64,000 nt of DNA from the NCBI GenBank assembly GCA_023614405.1, contig CM042684.1:201444941-201508940 (forward strand), written 5' to 3'. Of this stretch, positions 1-11,164 are shown in pieces. The DNA is from Avena insularis. Its lineage: Eukaryota; Streptophyta; Magnoliopsida; Poales; Poaceae. The translations under genes and the position numbers were made by a program. Below the pieces are notes generated by a model that ran no database searches, was not told where the DNA came from, and saw nothing but the letters and a program-made list of their open reading frames with translations. Numbering within the stretch: position 1 is the first letter of the stretch; each line of letters starts with the position of its first letter.

Positions 1-260
1 GAGAGAGCTAGAGAGAGAGAGCTAGGGGTAGGATGGAGTAGGCTCGGGTTAGGGTTTAGAGAGAGGGGTGGCTGGGTGTGGGCGGAGAGAGGGGTGGCCA
101 GGTGGGGCCATCACAGGGGAGAGGGGACACCTCGGCATGGTGAGAGGAGAGGGTGAGGCGAGAGGGGGAGATGGGTGTAACTAGGGTTAGATTAGAGAGG
201 AACTAGGGTTAGGGTTTAGATGAGGTGTTAGGTTTTTGGAGAGAGGATAGAGAGAGAGGG
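1..260. repeat. GA-rich low-complexity tract with telomere-like motifs
   Basis: The first 260 bases are purine-rich on the plus strand, with GAGAGA runs and several AGGGTTTAG or AGGGTTAG words (near 50, 185, 205 and 270). These resemble the plant telomere repeat TTTAGGG but are scattered, not a perfect array. The tract lies inside a candidate LTR, so it is better read as low-complexity element sequence than as a telomere. Confidence 0.5.
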
Positions 261-963
261 TGATGGCTTAGGGTTTTTAGAGATAAGGGTTGAATATGCC
301 CACACATGGCTTGCATGGATGGGGGGATGGTTGTAGGGTTTTTAACATGAACCAAACAAGATCAAGCATGAAGGGGGTAGAGAGAGATGGTCGTGAGGAA
401 TGGAGATGACCCCAAAAGAGAAAACCCATTTAAACCAAGAGAGAAACAATTGGCTAAAGGTGGAGGTACTCAATGCAATTTAATAAATGCCATGATTAAA
501 TTCTTGTGAAAACAAAATAATAGCATGGCTTTATTCTTATGCATTCCCAAGAAGTGGAATAAAGGCCAAGCAAAAGAATTTATAGATTTAGATCCACCCC
601 ACCCACATGAGCTAGAATAAAATCAATAGAAAAAGAGAAACAAGCTCATGGATAATGGGATGGTGGAATTATAAGGTGGTGACAAGGAGAGGTGGTGGAA
701 TTGGAATAAAAGATATGCCCCCAACTCAACTTGGGCATTTAAACAATACATCAATAACCAAATACAATATCAAGAGGCAAATACAATTTACAATGCATAT
801 GAGAGAAGAACCAAAACAAAAAGGGTTTTATATGATGCTCAAATGCAAGGTGGCATGATGACATGAGCATGATATAATTATGATGCAACAATTATATATA
901 GGAAGTAGCCATTATCTTACTAGACCAAGTAGCATTACAATTGTGAGACAATTGGGATGCTAC
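1..963 (-). mobile_element. Candidate LTR end, minus strand, running off the window
   Basis: Read on the minus strand, the sequence from 963 leftward begins TGTAGCATCCC, the kind of start seen in long-LTR gypsy elements (compare TGTAACATCC at 45812 and 55097). No coding domain is visible before the window ends, and neither the other end nor a target-site duplication can be seen. The call rests only on the boundary word and on the lack of genes. Confidence 0.3.
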
Positions 964-3900
964 AGAGTCATAGTGGGTATACCCAAAAAGTATAAACCCA
1001 ACAATAAGGTAAAACAGTGCAGTTTGCATAACAAGTAGGTAAAACAAGCATAACTAAAATAGTAGGATAAGGCTTATGAGAAAGTAGGTGGCTTGTTTGT
1101 GACCAGCAATATGGCAATATGTCCATGGGCTTCTTCTTAGAATACAATAATAATATCCAATATCTTATGTTCTTGACTTTATTATAATCGCATATATTAT
1201 CATCATGGATCATACATGCAAGCAAACAAGACCACCATCAACACAAGGAAAACATACACCAGTACAATACATCAAACAAATGAGCAAGTCATCAGCACAC
1301 TTTATTAGGTTTTGATACTTGAGTTCATATCATTTGGAAATGCTTGATTTGCATTTGTGGAACTTCTTTTATGAATTATTTGTCAAATACCACTTAATGA
1401 AGGAGTTTTGAACTAAGGCTTGGTCATGTATGATATCAATATACAAAAATAATATCAACAGAAAGGTATTGAAAAAACAAAGCCACCCAAAGTGGTTTTA
1501 CTATTTTTGCACTTTACTGAAGGATTTTCTAGTTAAATAAACTATAGTTTAAGGGATAACCAAAAGATCTGTAGTTCAATTAAATTTGTACTACAGGTTT
1601 TGGATATCCTTGAGTTTGTGATTTTAGAGTTGCATTCATTCCAAATAATTATTAGAAATTTTGGGAGATTCCTGCAAAGTTAGTTACATCCATTTTATCC
1701 TTTACGGATTTAAATTACATATGATTTTGATATGAACCAAAGTCACATGGTAGTTATATGAAGCCACCTCTCTAAAGAAATTGTTCATCAATTTTTGTGT
1801 TGTAGATCTACAAAGGTGATTTATTTGGTGAAATTCCTGCTACGCAAAGGGTTTTAATACACCAAAATCTCCAAGGTGGGTCAATACCTGATTCCTAGGA
1901 TCTGGTAGATAATTTCTTGATCTCCTAGGGATTGCATTTCTCATTATGTTGAAATAGTCAAAGCAATTCATCTTGGACCTAGGGAAATTCTATAAAGACA
2001 ATTGAAGGTTTTTTGTCATTTTGTTAAAGTAGAACCACAACACAATTTGACTTGACCCTAAGGCCGTATTATAGTACCTAAATTACCTACCGTGAGAAAG
2101 TTGGAATCACACCATTTGGTGGTCTCAAGTCCCCGACAAAGTTTATTTATTGGAAAGGACCTAACGAGTAGATTAATTGTCAAAAATGTGTGTTAAATGT
2201 TTTGTATAAACCTTGGTTCTTCTGTGTTACAGAACATACTAGGTAGTTGGAAAAGATATGAGATCTAGGAAACACGGAGATTTTCCATTTTTTGTTTGTA
2301 TTTAAATGGCATATTTCATTTAAAAAGAGGATTTAAAAAGAAGAAAGGGAAAATGTTTCAAGGGCCAGATTTAACGAGGATGGGCCAGGGAGGGTGATCC
2401 AGCCCAAGTTTGACGTGACGCGCAGGACACATAGGTTCAAATCAATGTGATGCCCTCGCTTAAGTGCCACACTTGAAGCTTAAGGGAAATGACATCAAAG
2501 TGAATGACGAATGATTTCGACGACTGGCCATCATCTTCCTCCCTCATGTGGATCAACTGGATGAGGCGCCAGCGTTTGGGTACCTGAGGGTTACAGATAT
2601 GGACGTACCATGATGATCCCCATATGGGCAGTATGGGAGGTTATGCGTCGGGGACCGGATTAGAACATGCGCGCCTGAGCGCCTCGGGAGGCCGGGCGCG
2701 CGAGTGCACCGGGCCATCCCTGGGAGATAAGAAGGTGGGATTAGAGAGGAGTAGATCGAAGGCAAACTTCCAGGAGGGTGAAGGCAGAGAGAGGTGAGCA
2801 GTAAAGAAGAGAGCACTCCAGCTTTTGGATCTTGAGAACACCTGAGGTGTTTCCATCTCCTTCCTCGCCAGGGACAAGGCATGGGGGAGTGGAGCTCAGG
2901 GTTGGTACTGGGAGGAAATGGAGGAATGAGGTGGTGGGGAGAGTTGTACTAGCCTCCTGTGCCTTATAAACCGAGAGTGTTGGTCGAGTCTCGACTTTGT
3001 CCATGGAAGAGCAAGGGAAGGCTAGCCAGGTGATTGGTCGAAAAAGCATGGCTGGAGAGTGGGCTGTGTTCGGCCATAAGAGGTCAAGGAGGGGCAGAGG
3101 AGGTCTGGGCTGTCAAGCTTGCTGTCCCTGTGATGCACATAAGCATAAATGGGCAAAAATAATGGAGGGAGAGAGGCAGTGATGGGGGCTAGGGGTTACA
3201 ACTTTGTCCTCAAGGAGGATGGTGAGTGGGTGTTGTTCTTTCTGCAGGAGGAAGGAGGGTGATGGTTTTATAGGCTTCTTAACTCAAGATTTATATGGAT
3301 ATCTCTGTCCTCTTCCTTCCAATAACAAGAGAGGGACAAGGAGTAGGGATTTCTATAGTGCATGCTATAGTGCAAATAACTGCACGTTCAGGGGGTAGGG
3401 TCGTTGTGGTGATCAATTGATGGTTTGATTTAGCTCTAGTTCAAGTTTTCATTAAGCATCCTATTTTAACATTTCAATTGATCATGGATGAATTTCTCCA
3501 AAGTAGATATATTGGCAAGATGGTCCAAGGGTATCTGGTAAATGGAGATGGTCAAGGCAAACTCCTCGAGGATTTATTTGAGATTTTTCAAAGAAGCTAA
3601 ATTTGTTTCATTTATTATCAAATTTTCAAAAAGTGTCAAGTGGTTTAACAGAATTAATTTGAGATTTTGAATTGGATAGATAAGGTTTTTTGCTCAGATG
3701 GTCCTAATTACCATTTCACACTTTGGTGAATTTTCCCAAGATTTGTTTAAGAAGAAAAGTATTTAAAAGATTTATTTTCTTATTTCAGCCATTTAAAGAG
3801 ATAGGAAAAAATAAATAGTAAACTCTTTAAAAATATTTATTTTTTAAGTGGGAAGATAGGTACAATATATAGGCCTCAAATGTGCCTAAATTTGGCAAAG

Positions 3901-5526
3901 TATTTTGTAGAAAAACAAACTTTCTTTTATAGGAGTTTTGAGGTTTTTGTAAAGGAAAAGAATTAAATTGTTTTTCACCAAAATAATTATGGAAAACAAT
4001 TGATAAATTCTTATCTCCAAGGTAGATGATGTCCACATAGTGTATCAATTTTCAACCTTGGGTTTTGAAATCCAACTTGATTTTGAAGAAATCAAAAGGT
4101 AAAGGATCATGGGCACTAATGGTTTTATACCTTCAAAACCTTGTTGATTTAGGAACTCAAAGCTCCCTTGGGTCATGGGTTGATGGATAGATATACCAGG
4201 TGATGTATATCACCAGGGTATAAAGGTTAAGGTTGATCATGATTGAGATTTCTAGGATTGATGCCAAAGTTGGCTAAAAATAAGGGTGTCAAAGCAGATT
4301 ATTATTTCGCTTAAAAACAATGGGGTTTTTGAAGCCCTAGGCTACAATTTGAACAAGTGGAGTATGGATGGATAGACCTTCATGAGTAGATCATAATCAT
4401 GCAAAGATTTGGTCAAAATAATATAACATCTCGATGTGAGCTTCTTCCAAAGTAGACATGTTCTTAAGATTTGTAGAAAAGGTTATTTTCTTGCCTGCAA
4501 ACCATCAAGAACAAGTTAATAAAGGAGGATATAGAAAAGGGCAAGAGTGGGATTTGAAAGTCCTTATAATGGTTTATAATATGGTTCAAGTTCATTTCCA
4601 AAAGGCACAAGGGTTGAGGAGGAGAGACACTCAAAATGAGACATTGATAACATTTCTAGACTCCAAAATTGGCAGACTTGGGGGTTGTGACTAGGATACA
4701 AGAGGGGATGATTTTGGAAGGATGCATGGTTCTAAACTCATCATCAAGTGGATGAAGTTGAAGTGTAGATTGAGTAGAAGGGATCCATTTTAGCGTTGGT
4801 CTTCATTGACTTAGAAGTTACTAGGAAAGGATTAGCCTTAAATTGATCCGTTAAGGGTTTAGGATTGTCATTTTAGTGACTAGGATATCAGATCCAGCTC
4901 TTGAAACTGTCTTTAGGGTTTGTGATCTTAGTTTAGCTTTACTCTAAAGGATGAGCTCTTAGGGTAGCTCATACTACTTCCTATGCAAAACAAGTCAAAC
5001 AGTAGATCAAGGCAATTTATGTTACAAGCAAATCAAACTACTACTAAGGTTACCATCAAGTCTAACTTGAGAGGATGGGTATTTTGGAAAGGTTGAGTTT
5101 GAATAAGGTATGGGTCTTTGGTACTTCTACCAAGAATAGAATTCAAAAGCTTTATAAAAGGTTTTGGAAAACCTAGAGGTAAGAGTAGTTAGAAGTTTTG
5201 TCTTAAAAACATAAGGAGATTATATTATATAGCTCTCCATAATTTTGTTAATAGAATCTAGGAAAATAATGGTTCTTGCAAGGGCATTTTGGCCCAGGTT
5301 TTGAAATGCCAGAACATTTGAGAATATGTAAATAAGCCAAGACAGTTTTGCTAAATAGCTTTTGTAAACTGAGGCGAGGTAAGAAGTATATCAGTTATTG
5401 CACTTCCGTATGCATAAGCACAAACAAGCAAGCAAGCAAACACGCATCACTGAATAAGATTTCTTTTGTTCTCTGACTTTTGCATTCTGGACAACTAATC
5501 CTGATTACTGAAAATGAGATGTTACA
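964..5526 (-). mobile_element. Candidate solo LTR or LTR fragment of a Tekay-like element, minus strand
   Basis: On the minus strand the sequence starting at 5526 reads TGTAACATCTC, matching the start of the proven Tekay-type LTRs of this window for eight bases. Like those LTRs it is kilobases long, AT-rich at both ends, and has a GC-rich centre (about 2380-3180) with a TATA-like box. No gag or pol translation is recognisable in any frame. The left end is not fixed: I use 964 only because another LTR-like start lies at 963. Short ORFs in the GC-rich core (2553-3049) have no recognisable domain. Confidence 0.4.
2961..2972 (-). promoter_or_regulatory. Possible TATA box of the minus-strand LTR
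   Basis: On the minus strand the sequence reads GGTTTATAAGGC, just upstream of a pyrimidine-rich, GC-richer stretch. The position, near the middle of a long AT-GC-AT block, copies the layout of the element D LTRs. The call is inferred from layout. Confidence 0.3.
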
Positions 5527-5646
5527 ATGATAGTTCAAACTGGAGGGGATGTGTTGAAACGGACACGATACGCCTTTGTATAAGTAACTGTCTTGTTGTA
5601 ATTGTAACCTCGTATGTTGGTTTGATATATAATCTTACTCCTGGAG

Positions 5647-5976
5647 TGTGGTTACACCCACGCCTTATATACTACCATACGTGAAGTATACGTGATACTT
5701 TATCGGTTTGAGTATGTTCATATACTACATCTAAGATACTTCAAATCAAAAGTACATGAAAAATGCAAGTAGAGCCATGGTTTGCACTATATTTCTAAAA
5801 TACCCTTCATATTTATAATGTGAAAATAAGAGTATGTAAAAAACTTATACATACTACCTCAAAAGTAGTATATATAGTACCAAATAGTCTTATAATACTT
5901 TTCATACTACACGTACATACTCTTCGGTATGACAGATACTATCTAGATGGTGCGAAACACACGTAGGTGTAGTTGG
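5647..5976. mobile_element. Candidate MITE, about 330 bp, with imperfect inverted ends
   Basis: The left end contains GTTACACCCACG and the right end, reverse-complemented, contains ACTACACCTACG. Similarity continues inward on both arms (for example GTTTGAGTATGT against GAAGAGTATGT, each followed by a TACTAC or TAGTAT word). The interior is AT-rich with many TATAC and GTATA words and no ORF. These are the marks of a non-autonomous inverted-repeat element. I cannot name the superfamily because the duplication at the ends is not clear. Confidence 0.5.
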
Positions 5977-6365
5977 CGATACCACATTTAACCCTAAATC
6001 AAACTGTATTCTCGTTGTTCCGGCGAAAAAGGCACATATTGTCAATACAGCTTTGATTGTTTGTGTTAATCAAGTAAATGTAGAAATCAATAATATTAAT
6101 ATTAATATGGGCTTATGGAAAAGGCACCTACATATAGGTGAGAAATTATAATACAAACAGGATAATAGCTACGATAATGGATACAAATATTATAGCGTGA
6201 TGTGTGTGTCTGGTACAAGCAACTATCTCCGCAACGAGGATTCAATCGTTTAGATCGATGTTGCCAATTCGCGCACAGCACAAAAAATATTAATGTAATA
6301 ATCACAGGATGAGGCCTTAACGTTTAATGACTGCAGCGTGGTTCCCCATGGTCATGTATCCATTA
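5977..6365. other. AT-rich intergenic DNA, no feature seen
   Basis: This is spacer between two MITEs. It holds only a short minus-strand ORF (6102-6305) with no recognisable domain and tyrosine/serine-rich low-complexity content. Confidence 0.5.
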
Positions 6366-6636
6366 GAGCAAGTTTAATAATATAGCCTGCTATTATTATA
6401 AGAAAGTAACACATTATCTATAGCCAGCTCTATAGTTAATATGTACAATAGTTACCTAAAAAAGCATACTACTTAATCAATATGTGGCCCACATTCTACT
6501 CTCACAAAGTGCCTAGGAGCACGGGCTAGAGCTGGCTCTTAATTTACACTGCTTACATTCTCTCCTCTTCTCTCCACCTCATCCAAAATATATTATTTTA
6601 TCTCTTATAGCCAGCTGACTATACTCATTGTACTTC
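6366..6636. mobile_element. Tourist/PIF-Harbinger-type MITE, 271 bp
   Basis: The left end reads GAGCAAGTTTAATA and is followed by ATATAGCC. The right end, reverse-complemented, reads GAAGTACAATGAGTATAG, giving imperfect terminal inverted repeats of roughly 25-30 bp. The element is flanked by TTA at 6363-6365 and TTA at 6637-6639, the three-base duplication typical of PIF/Harbinger elements. Length, AT-rich composition and the internal TAGCCAGCT motifs match a MITE type common near grass genes. It has no coding capacity. Confidence 0.75.
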
Positions 6637-7009
6637 TTAGTACTTCCTCACCTATCATCGGGATTTGGGGTCAGCTTTGCCATGTATCATTGCCATATAT
6701 CCTTTGTCAAACAGTGTAATAATGTGGTAACAAGAGGCATAAGAACAACCCCATGTACAGAAAACAAAAAATATATCAATCAAACCATGGGTTATCTCAT
6801 CGTTTGTGTGCTGGTAAGACTATTCCTCTGCTCCTAGCCCATGGAGAACTAGACGCGGTATCCATTGAACACATGGCAAACAAAACAATTCATAACAAAG
6901 ATTCAACTCAAAAGATAGATGATTAAACCGCAAATTTCAAATCAGGATATTTTTAAACCTCGCTATAAGTACAACTCGGTAGTCTATTATTCGAAAATAA
7001 CATCCAGTT
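6637..7009. other. AT-rich spacer, no feature seen
   Basis: One short plus-strand ORF (6628-6837) runs out of the MITE and has no recognisable domain. I see no promoter, RNA gene or repeat here. Confidence 0.5.
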
Positions 7010-7075
7010 TGTTGAAATTGTGATCCAAATTCATTAAGGAGGCTCTTTAGATGAGCGGAGTGAGATCCGTCGCCT

Positions 7076-7387
7076 TGTAGGTTTGGGTTGAATGGTTTGC
7101 TTGCAAATAGTTTGTTTGGTTAAAGGGTTTGTATGCTGAGATCTGTAAGATGATTCTTGTATTAATCTATTCGTGATAGACAAAGTGCCATTAGTAAGGA
7201 TCAGATGTTCCATGATAGATCAAAGCACATTGATGTTAAGTACTATTATGTTCGCATTTATCTTGCACAAGGTAAACTGAAGGTATGCAAGATTAATATT
7301 CATGATAATCCTGCTGATATGAGGATAAAGAATGTTCATGTTGCTAAGTTTGAGCTATGCTCAATCTTAGTTGGTATAACTGTTTAG
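7076..7387 (+). pseudogene. copia polyprotein C-terminus (RNase H tail)
   Basis: RNase H degrades the RNA strand of the RNA:DNA hybrid during reverse transcription. Here only its tail remains. The frame contains WLKGLYAEIC, then QSAISKDQMFHDRSKHIDVK, then HDNPADMRIKNVHVAKFE, and ends with a stop after GITV. These are the conserved closing motifs of plant Ty1/copia polyproteins (KHID and DNPAD boxes). Stops and a frame change break the upstream part near 7110-7180. The ATG-started ORF 7205-7387 is just the open part, not a real gene start. Confidence 0.8.
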
Positions 7388-7472
7388 CCCCTAGTGGTTG
7401 TTGGCGCCCAAAGAGTTTTCTTTGTTGTGTAGTGGAGATGATTATTTTGATGCTACAAGAAAGAATTTGCCT

Positions 7473-7482
7473 GAAGGCGGAG
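7473..7482 (+). other. Polypurine tract of the copia remnant
   Basis: GAAGGCGGAG sits just before TGTT at 7485. A polypurine tract directly upstream of the 3' LTR primes plus-strand DNA synthesis. Position and composition fit. Confidence 0.55.
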
Positions 7483-7484
7483 TT

Positions 7485-7628
7485 TGTTAAAGTTGTGATC
7501 CAATTTTTTAAGGAGGCTAACTTCTGACTTGCGAAACAAGACCCGTTGCCGAGTACAGATCTCTAAAGATCTAGATTTTCACCATTATATATACTTTTTG
7601 TAAGCCATCAGTTGAGATAAGTTGCATA
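7485..7628 (+). mobile_element. copia 3' LTR (partial)
   Basis: The first 35 bases match the 5' copy at 7010 (both read through GTGATCCAA...TTAAGGAGGCT). The LTR seems short and its end is not sharp, because another LTR begins at 7629. It may be truncated there. Confidence 0.55.
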
Positions 7629-8410
7629 TGTGGAAATCCCGTGGTCGGGTCACTAGCAACCAGTATCTGGACCCACCGGTCACTAGGCCTCATTACTAAG
7701 AAGCAATGGCCTTTCGAGGCCATATCTCCTCTAAGAGGAACGAGCTGCCCTCGTGAAGCCCGCTTGGCTAGAACAGGACCTCGACCAGGTTGCTCGGGAG
7801 GAAGGCTTCAGGAGGAGGCATACCCCCTCACGAAGGCCCGGGTTCTCTCCCAATGTACCCTAGGGGACGCTTGAATCTGCAAAAGGAGAAAAGACAACAA
7901 GCCCAATGGGGAGTCCACAGACACACAGATCAGGTGGTCCGCCTCACAAAAGAAGAGGCGATGTATTTCCCTTCATTGGGCTTCCTATTTTCCACTTTTG
8001 TGCGAGAAGGCTGTGGACAAAGATCATATGCGCAAGTAGACGGCATTGGCAACCACGATTTTATGATGGATCGGCTCCTCAAGATCCTAGAAGTAGTCCA
8101 TGTAAATTAGACTTATATACCAGCTCTCCATGGTGGCAATGTGGTAACTCTTCCATCCCAATAAATCGGGAAGAGGTCCGACTCAATATAAAAGGAGCCA
8201 CCAACCTTCAAGGGGTCGATCTCACGTATCGTAAACCCTAGCCATCACTCGCCATTATACCCTTGCGTAAGCACCGTGGATCAATACAACAAAGCAGGAG
8301 CAGGGCTTTACCTCCTCACGCTGTCCAACCTAGGTAAAAACCCGGTCATCTCTCCGTCGCAGGCAAGCTCCGCTGCCCCATTGTCGTGTCAAAGATCTAA
8401 GTGTGTTTAG
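7629..8410 (+). mobile_element. Element A: 5' LTR of a Tat-lineage Ty3/gypsy element
   Basis: It starts TGTGGAAATCCCG and contains a TATA box at 8184-8196. A transcribed part follows with the phrase AGCAGGAGCAGGGCTTTAC and then an AACCTAGGTAAAAACCC word, a combination typical of Tat/RIRE2-type LTRs in grasses. Gag coding sequence follows downstream. The exact end is uncertain, and I cannot find a clear primer-binding site. Bases 7660-7785 resemble 45680-45811. Confidence 0.6.
8184..8196 (+). promoter_or_regulatory. TATA box of element A LTR
   Basis: CAATATAAAAGGA lies about 555 bases into the LTR and upstream of the expected R region. Placement and sequence are standard for plant LTR promoters. 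Confidence 0.55.
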
Positions 8411-8519
8411 TCCTCACAACCGGGCCTATTGGTACCCGTGTTCCTTCGTGGGAATTCAATCTTCAGCATTTGGCACGCTTAGGTAGGGACCGAGGCTGCT
8501 TCAAGTTTTCTTGCAACCT

Positions 8520-9840
8520 TGTCGACATGGTAGCTCACATCAAGACTCAGGACAAGCGGGCCCTCCGTCGCGCAGCGAGAAAGGCCCAAACAGAGCATCC
8601 TCATCGACATGCTATGTCTGAGCAAACCCAAAGGGATGAGAGGATGATTAGGGCTCCTCTTTCCGCTTATCATAGGAGTGATGATTCCATGCACGGCAAA
8701 GACGTTGTTCTCCTCATCACATCTTCAGGTGGACAAGGGCGCCCACCCATGCCGGAGGCTGCCAAGATCATGACACAAGAGCTACTTTTGATACCGTGAT
8801 GCTGAGTCTGGGCAAGAGGAATGGCGGCGGCTACGACGAGCTCATCGACATCTCGCCGCCTCCGAATCGGGCGGCACCGGGGCTCGACCAAAGAGGCCTC
8901 CCTAGGGCTTGTGATCCCGCCCGCTCGACAGAGGACCAGGGCACCGTGGCACCTCTAGCCTCAAACCGTCATGCCATCCTCGCAATAATTGCGCGATCAT
9001 CCCGGGCGGCAGGTCACTCCTCGTACGCAGTGGCCCGTCTGGGACATGAGGACCGCATCGTCGAGGAGATCGCCTCGGCCGGCCGCAGAACTAGGCCGCC
9101 CTCGCCAACAGCAAGGAAGTGTAGAGCAATGGTTGCCTCGTGTTCACCAAGTACCTACGCCGCTTAGTATAGCCACACAAGGTCGTGCCAGAGATGCCAC
9201 CATTCTACTTATTTACTCGCTAACCCTTCCGAAGTTCCTCGCAGCCTACAACACTAGCATCGAGGTTGTTGGCGGTGACAACTTGTCATGGTAACTCGTT
9301 CCCATGGGCCGTAAGGACGCAGGCTCGTGACTTAGTCGATGAACGCTCCCGAGGAACTTGTAGACTCATAGCCCGCCATCTACGTGACTTCTTCATCGCT
9401 AACTTCAAGGGGGCTGTGAGCCCCTCTCGCTTACTACAACCTCTCGCCAGTTCCGCCAATAGTCCGCTAGACCCTCTTCAAGTTCTTACAGTGGTTTAGA
9501 CAAGTCCACAAATAAGATACCCAAGATCTCCGACTCCAACATCATCACACTTTTCCTGAGGGTGTCAAGGATGTTAGTATACGAGAGAAAATCGCATCCG
9601 TGGGGAGAACATCACCACGGTGGAACTCTTCACCATGTCAGAAAATGCACCAAGGAGGAGGTCGGATGATCGGCCTTGCCAAGGGCGTAGACCACGCCAA
9701 AGCCTTCTGAAAGTGCCTCCAAGACCAAGGGCAAAGAGCCTCGAAGAGGTGAGCAAGAAGGAGAGCATGATGATCGCCCACTGCATCTTCCACAAGAGAC
9801 ATGTGTGTGATACTTGGATGATTGCTACGAGATGAAAAAA
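8520..9840 (+). pseudogene. Element A gag (Tat lineage), broken
   Basis: Gag forms the capsid-like particle of the retroelement. Fragments of the plant retrotransposon gag domain can be read across frames: FLAAYNTSIEVVGGDNLSW near 9235-9295, then a region around 9380-9420 reading FIANFKGA, the usual end of the capsid helix bundle. Around 9780-9835 a Cys/His-bearing stretch (CIFHKRHVCD) followed by basic and Gly-rich residues stands where the nucleocapsid linker is expected. At least five frame changes break it. The N-terminal part (8401-9160) is low-complexity and hard to place. Confidence 0.6.
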
Positions 9841-10139
9841 TCTACGAGACAAGCGTAGTAACTAGAGGAAGAAGAAGCAAGGTTCTAGATGGAATAATAG
9901 CCATGGAGGACACCAAGGAGGAGGAACTGGAACAACAACCACATCAGCGGTGGCACCAAAGAGCAAGTCCATCTGGCTACTGCTGCCTAGAAGAATCATA
10001 GTGCTACGGAGAGAGGCCTCACCGAGGAAAACACTAGGGCTGCCAGGAGCCAAAGGGTGCCATCGCCAGCATCCTTGGTGGCTCCTAGGAAACAACATCC
10101 AACCGACACTTCAAGCATGCCACTCGTGAGGTTGCCTCC

Positions 10140-10530
10140 ACTTTGCTGTGGACTCCTTCCGTAAAGCTCAAGTGGTCCCATTACGCCATCACCTTCAACA
10201 CCAATGAACACCCCACCTCTACCAGAGTTGTGTGCACTCTTCCCATGATCTACACCCCCACCATCAACAGCATTAATGTTGCCAAGATGCTCATCGACGA
10301 GGCTCCGCATGAACGCTATCTCATCTTAGACGTCGCCAAACTACGAGTGTCGATGATAGGCCGATAACCACCATGCCATTCTCTAGAGTCACCGAACCAC
10401 TATACCCATCGGGCAGTGTACGCCTATCATCACATTTGGGGCCCACAACAACCACATGACCGAGCTCATCGATTTTGACGATTTGCAGGATGTGGACGCC
10501 CTTGACTATGTGGGTACCACAAGGAAAAGA
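10140..10530 (+). pseudogene. Element A protease region, broken
   Basis: The frame at 10143-10367 reads LKWSHYAITFNTNEHP, then NSINVAKMLIDE, matching the entry of the Tat-type aspartic protease, where KVLMDGG is usual; the catalytic DGG is replaced here. Downstream (to 10530) come remnants of the PLGxxxLPxxFG segment. No RT, RNase H or integrase of this element follows before the tandem array, so pol is mostly deleted. Confidence 0.5.
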
Positions 10531-11164
10531 AGATGGTGTCTTAGGACAACACTAAGGAGAAAAGAACAACGCTAAACCATGCCCTCGACAAGGACCACAT
10601 TGCGATGCACCCATGGCGCCGTGAAGGAAGCCGAGCTATATCCACGAGACCATGTCCATGTTGAAGTAGCTCAAGGGAATGAAAAGCACTGGGGCTTTAC
10701 ATACCAGTGAATTGATCGCAAAGCTCTTCCCAAAGATTCGACCGCCTGGATCAAGAGGCAGCACCAGCGCCAGAAGGTGGAAAGCTTCTAAGCGCCAAAG
10801 CCCGCCACCCTCCTTTTGAAGGTGACACCACCCTCATCATCCTCGACTTATCTCTGAGGCCCCTGCTAACTCAATGGGCAAAGGTAATAACCCATGAACT
10901 TCCCGGTCGCTTTTTTGAATCTTGTGTCGTACAACCTTCTATTTTTCTCCCCGAGTTGGTTTTCGCCTGCATTTGTTGCTATCATACATGTACCGCACAA
11001 GCGGGGGCTATGAATGGTGTCCATCGCCGAGCCACTCCTGCCAACACCAAGGCCTAAAGTGTCGAGCTCACTTGTCGACTCTAGTGATAAAGTCACCTCA
11101 ACAATGGTTCTTGTTTCTTGAAATCCTGCACGACACATCTACGGAAACTAACAAATGCAGGCAA
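10531..11164. other. Degenerate element A sequence, no domain seen
   Basis: This 630-base stretch has a codon-like composition but no recognisable domain. It lies between the protease remnant and the tandem array and is probably decayed internal sequence. Confidence 0.4.

Larger units (their letters stand above)
7010..7628 (+). mobile_element. Ty1/copia remnant (internal deletion derivative)
   Basis: TGTTGAAATTGTGATCC at 7010 recurs, diverged, at 7485 and marks the starts of the 5' and 3' LTRs. Between them lies only the C-terminal part of a copia RNase H. Gag, protease, integrase and RT are gone, so the first LTR fragment (7010 to about 7075) is joined directly to the 3' end of pol. The right end, placed at 7628, is where a different LTR (TGTGGAAAT) begins; the true copia LTR end may be slightly different. 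Confidence 0.7.

Noticed and set aside
2553..3049. Overlapping minus-strand ORFs of 78-109 codons
   Set aside because: Three frames are open at once in a GC-rich block with no domain, as in the LTR core of element D.
8401..9499. Four overlapping plus-strand ORFs as separate small genes
   Set aside because: They are frameshifted pieces of element A gag and leader, not independent genes.
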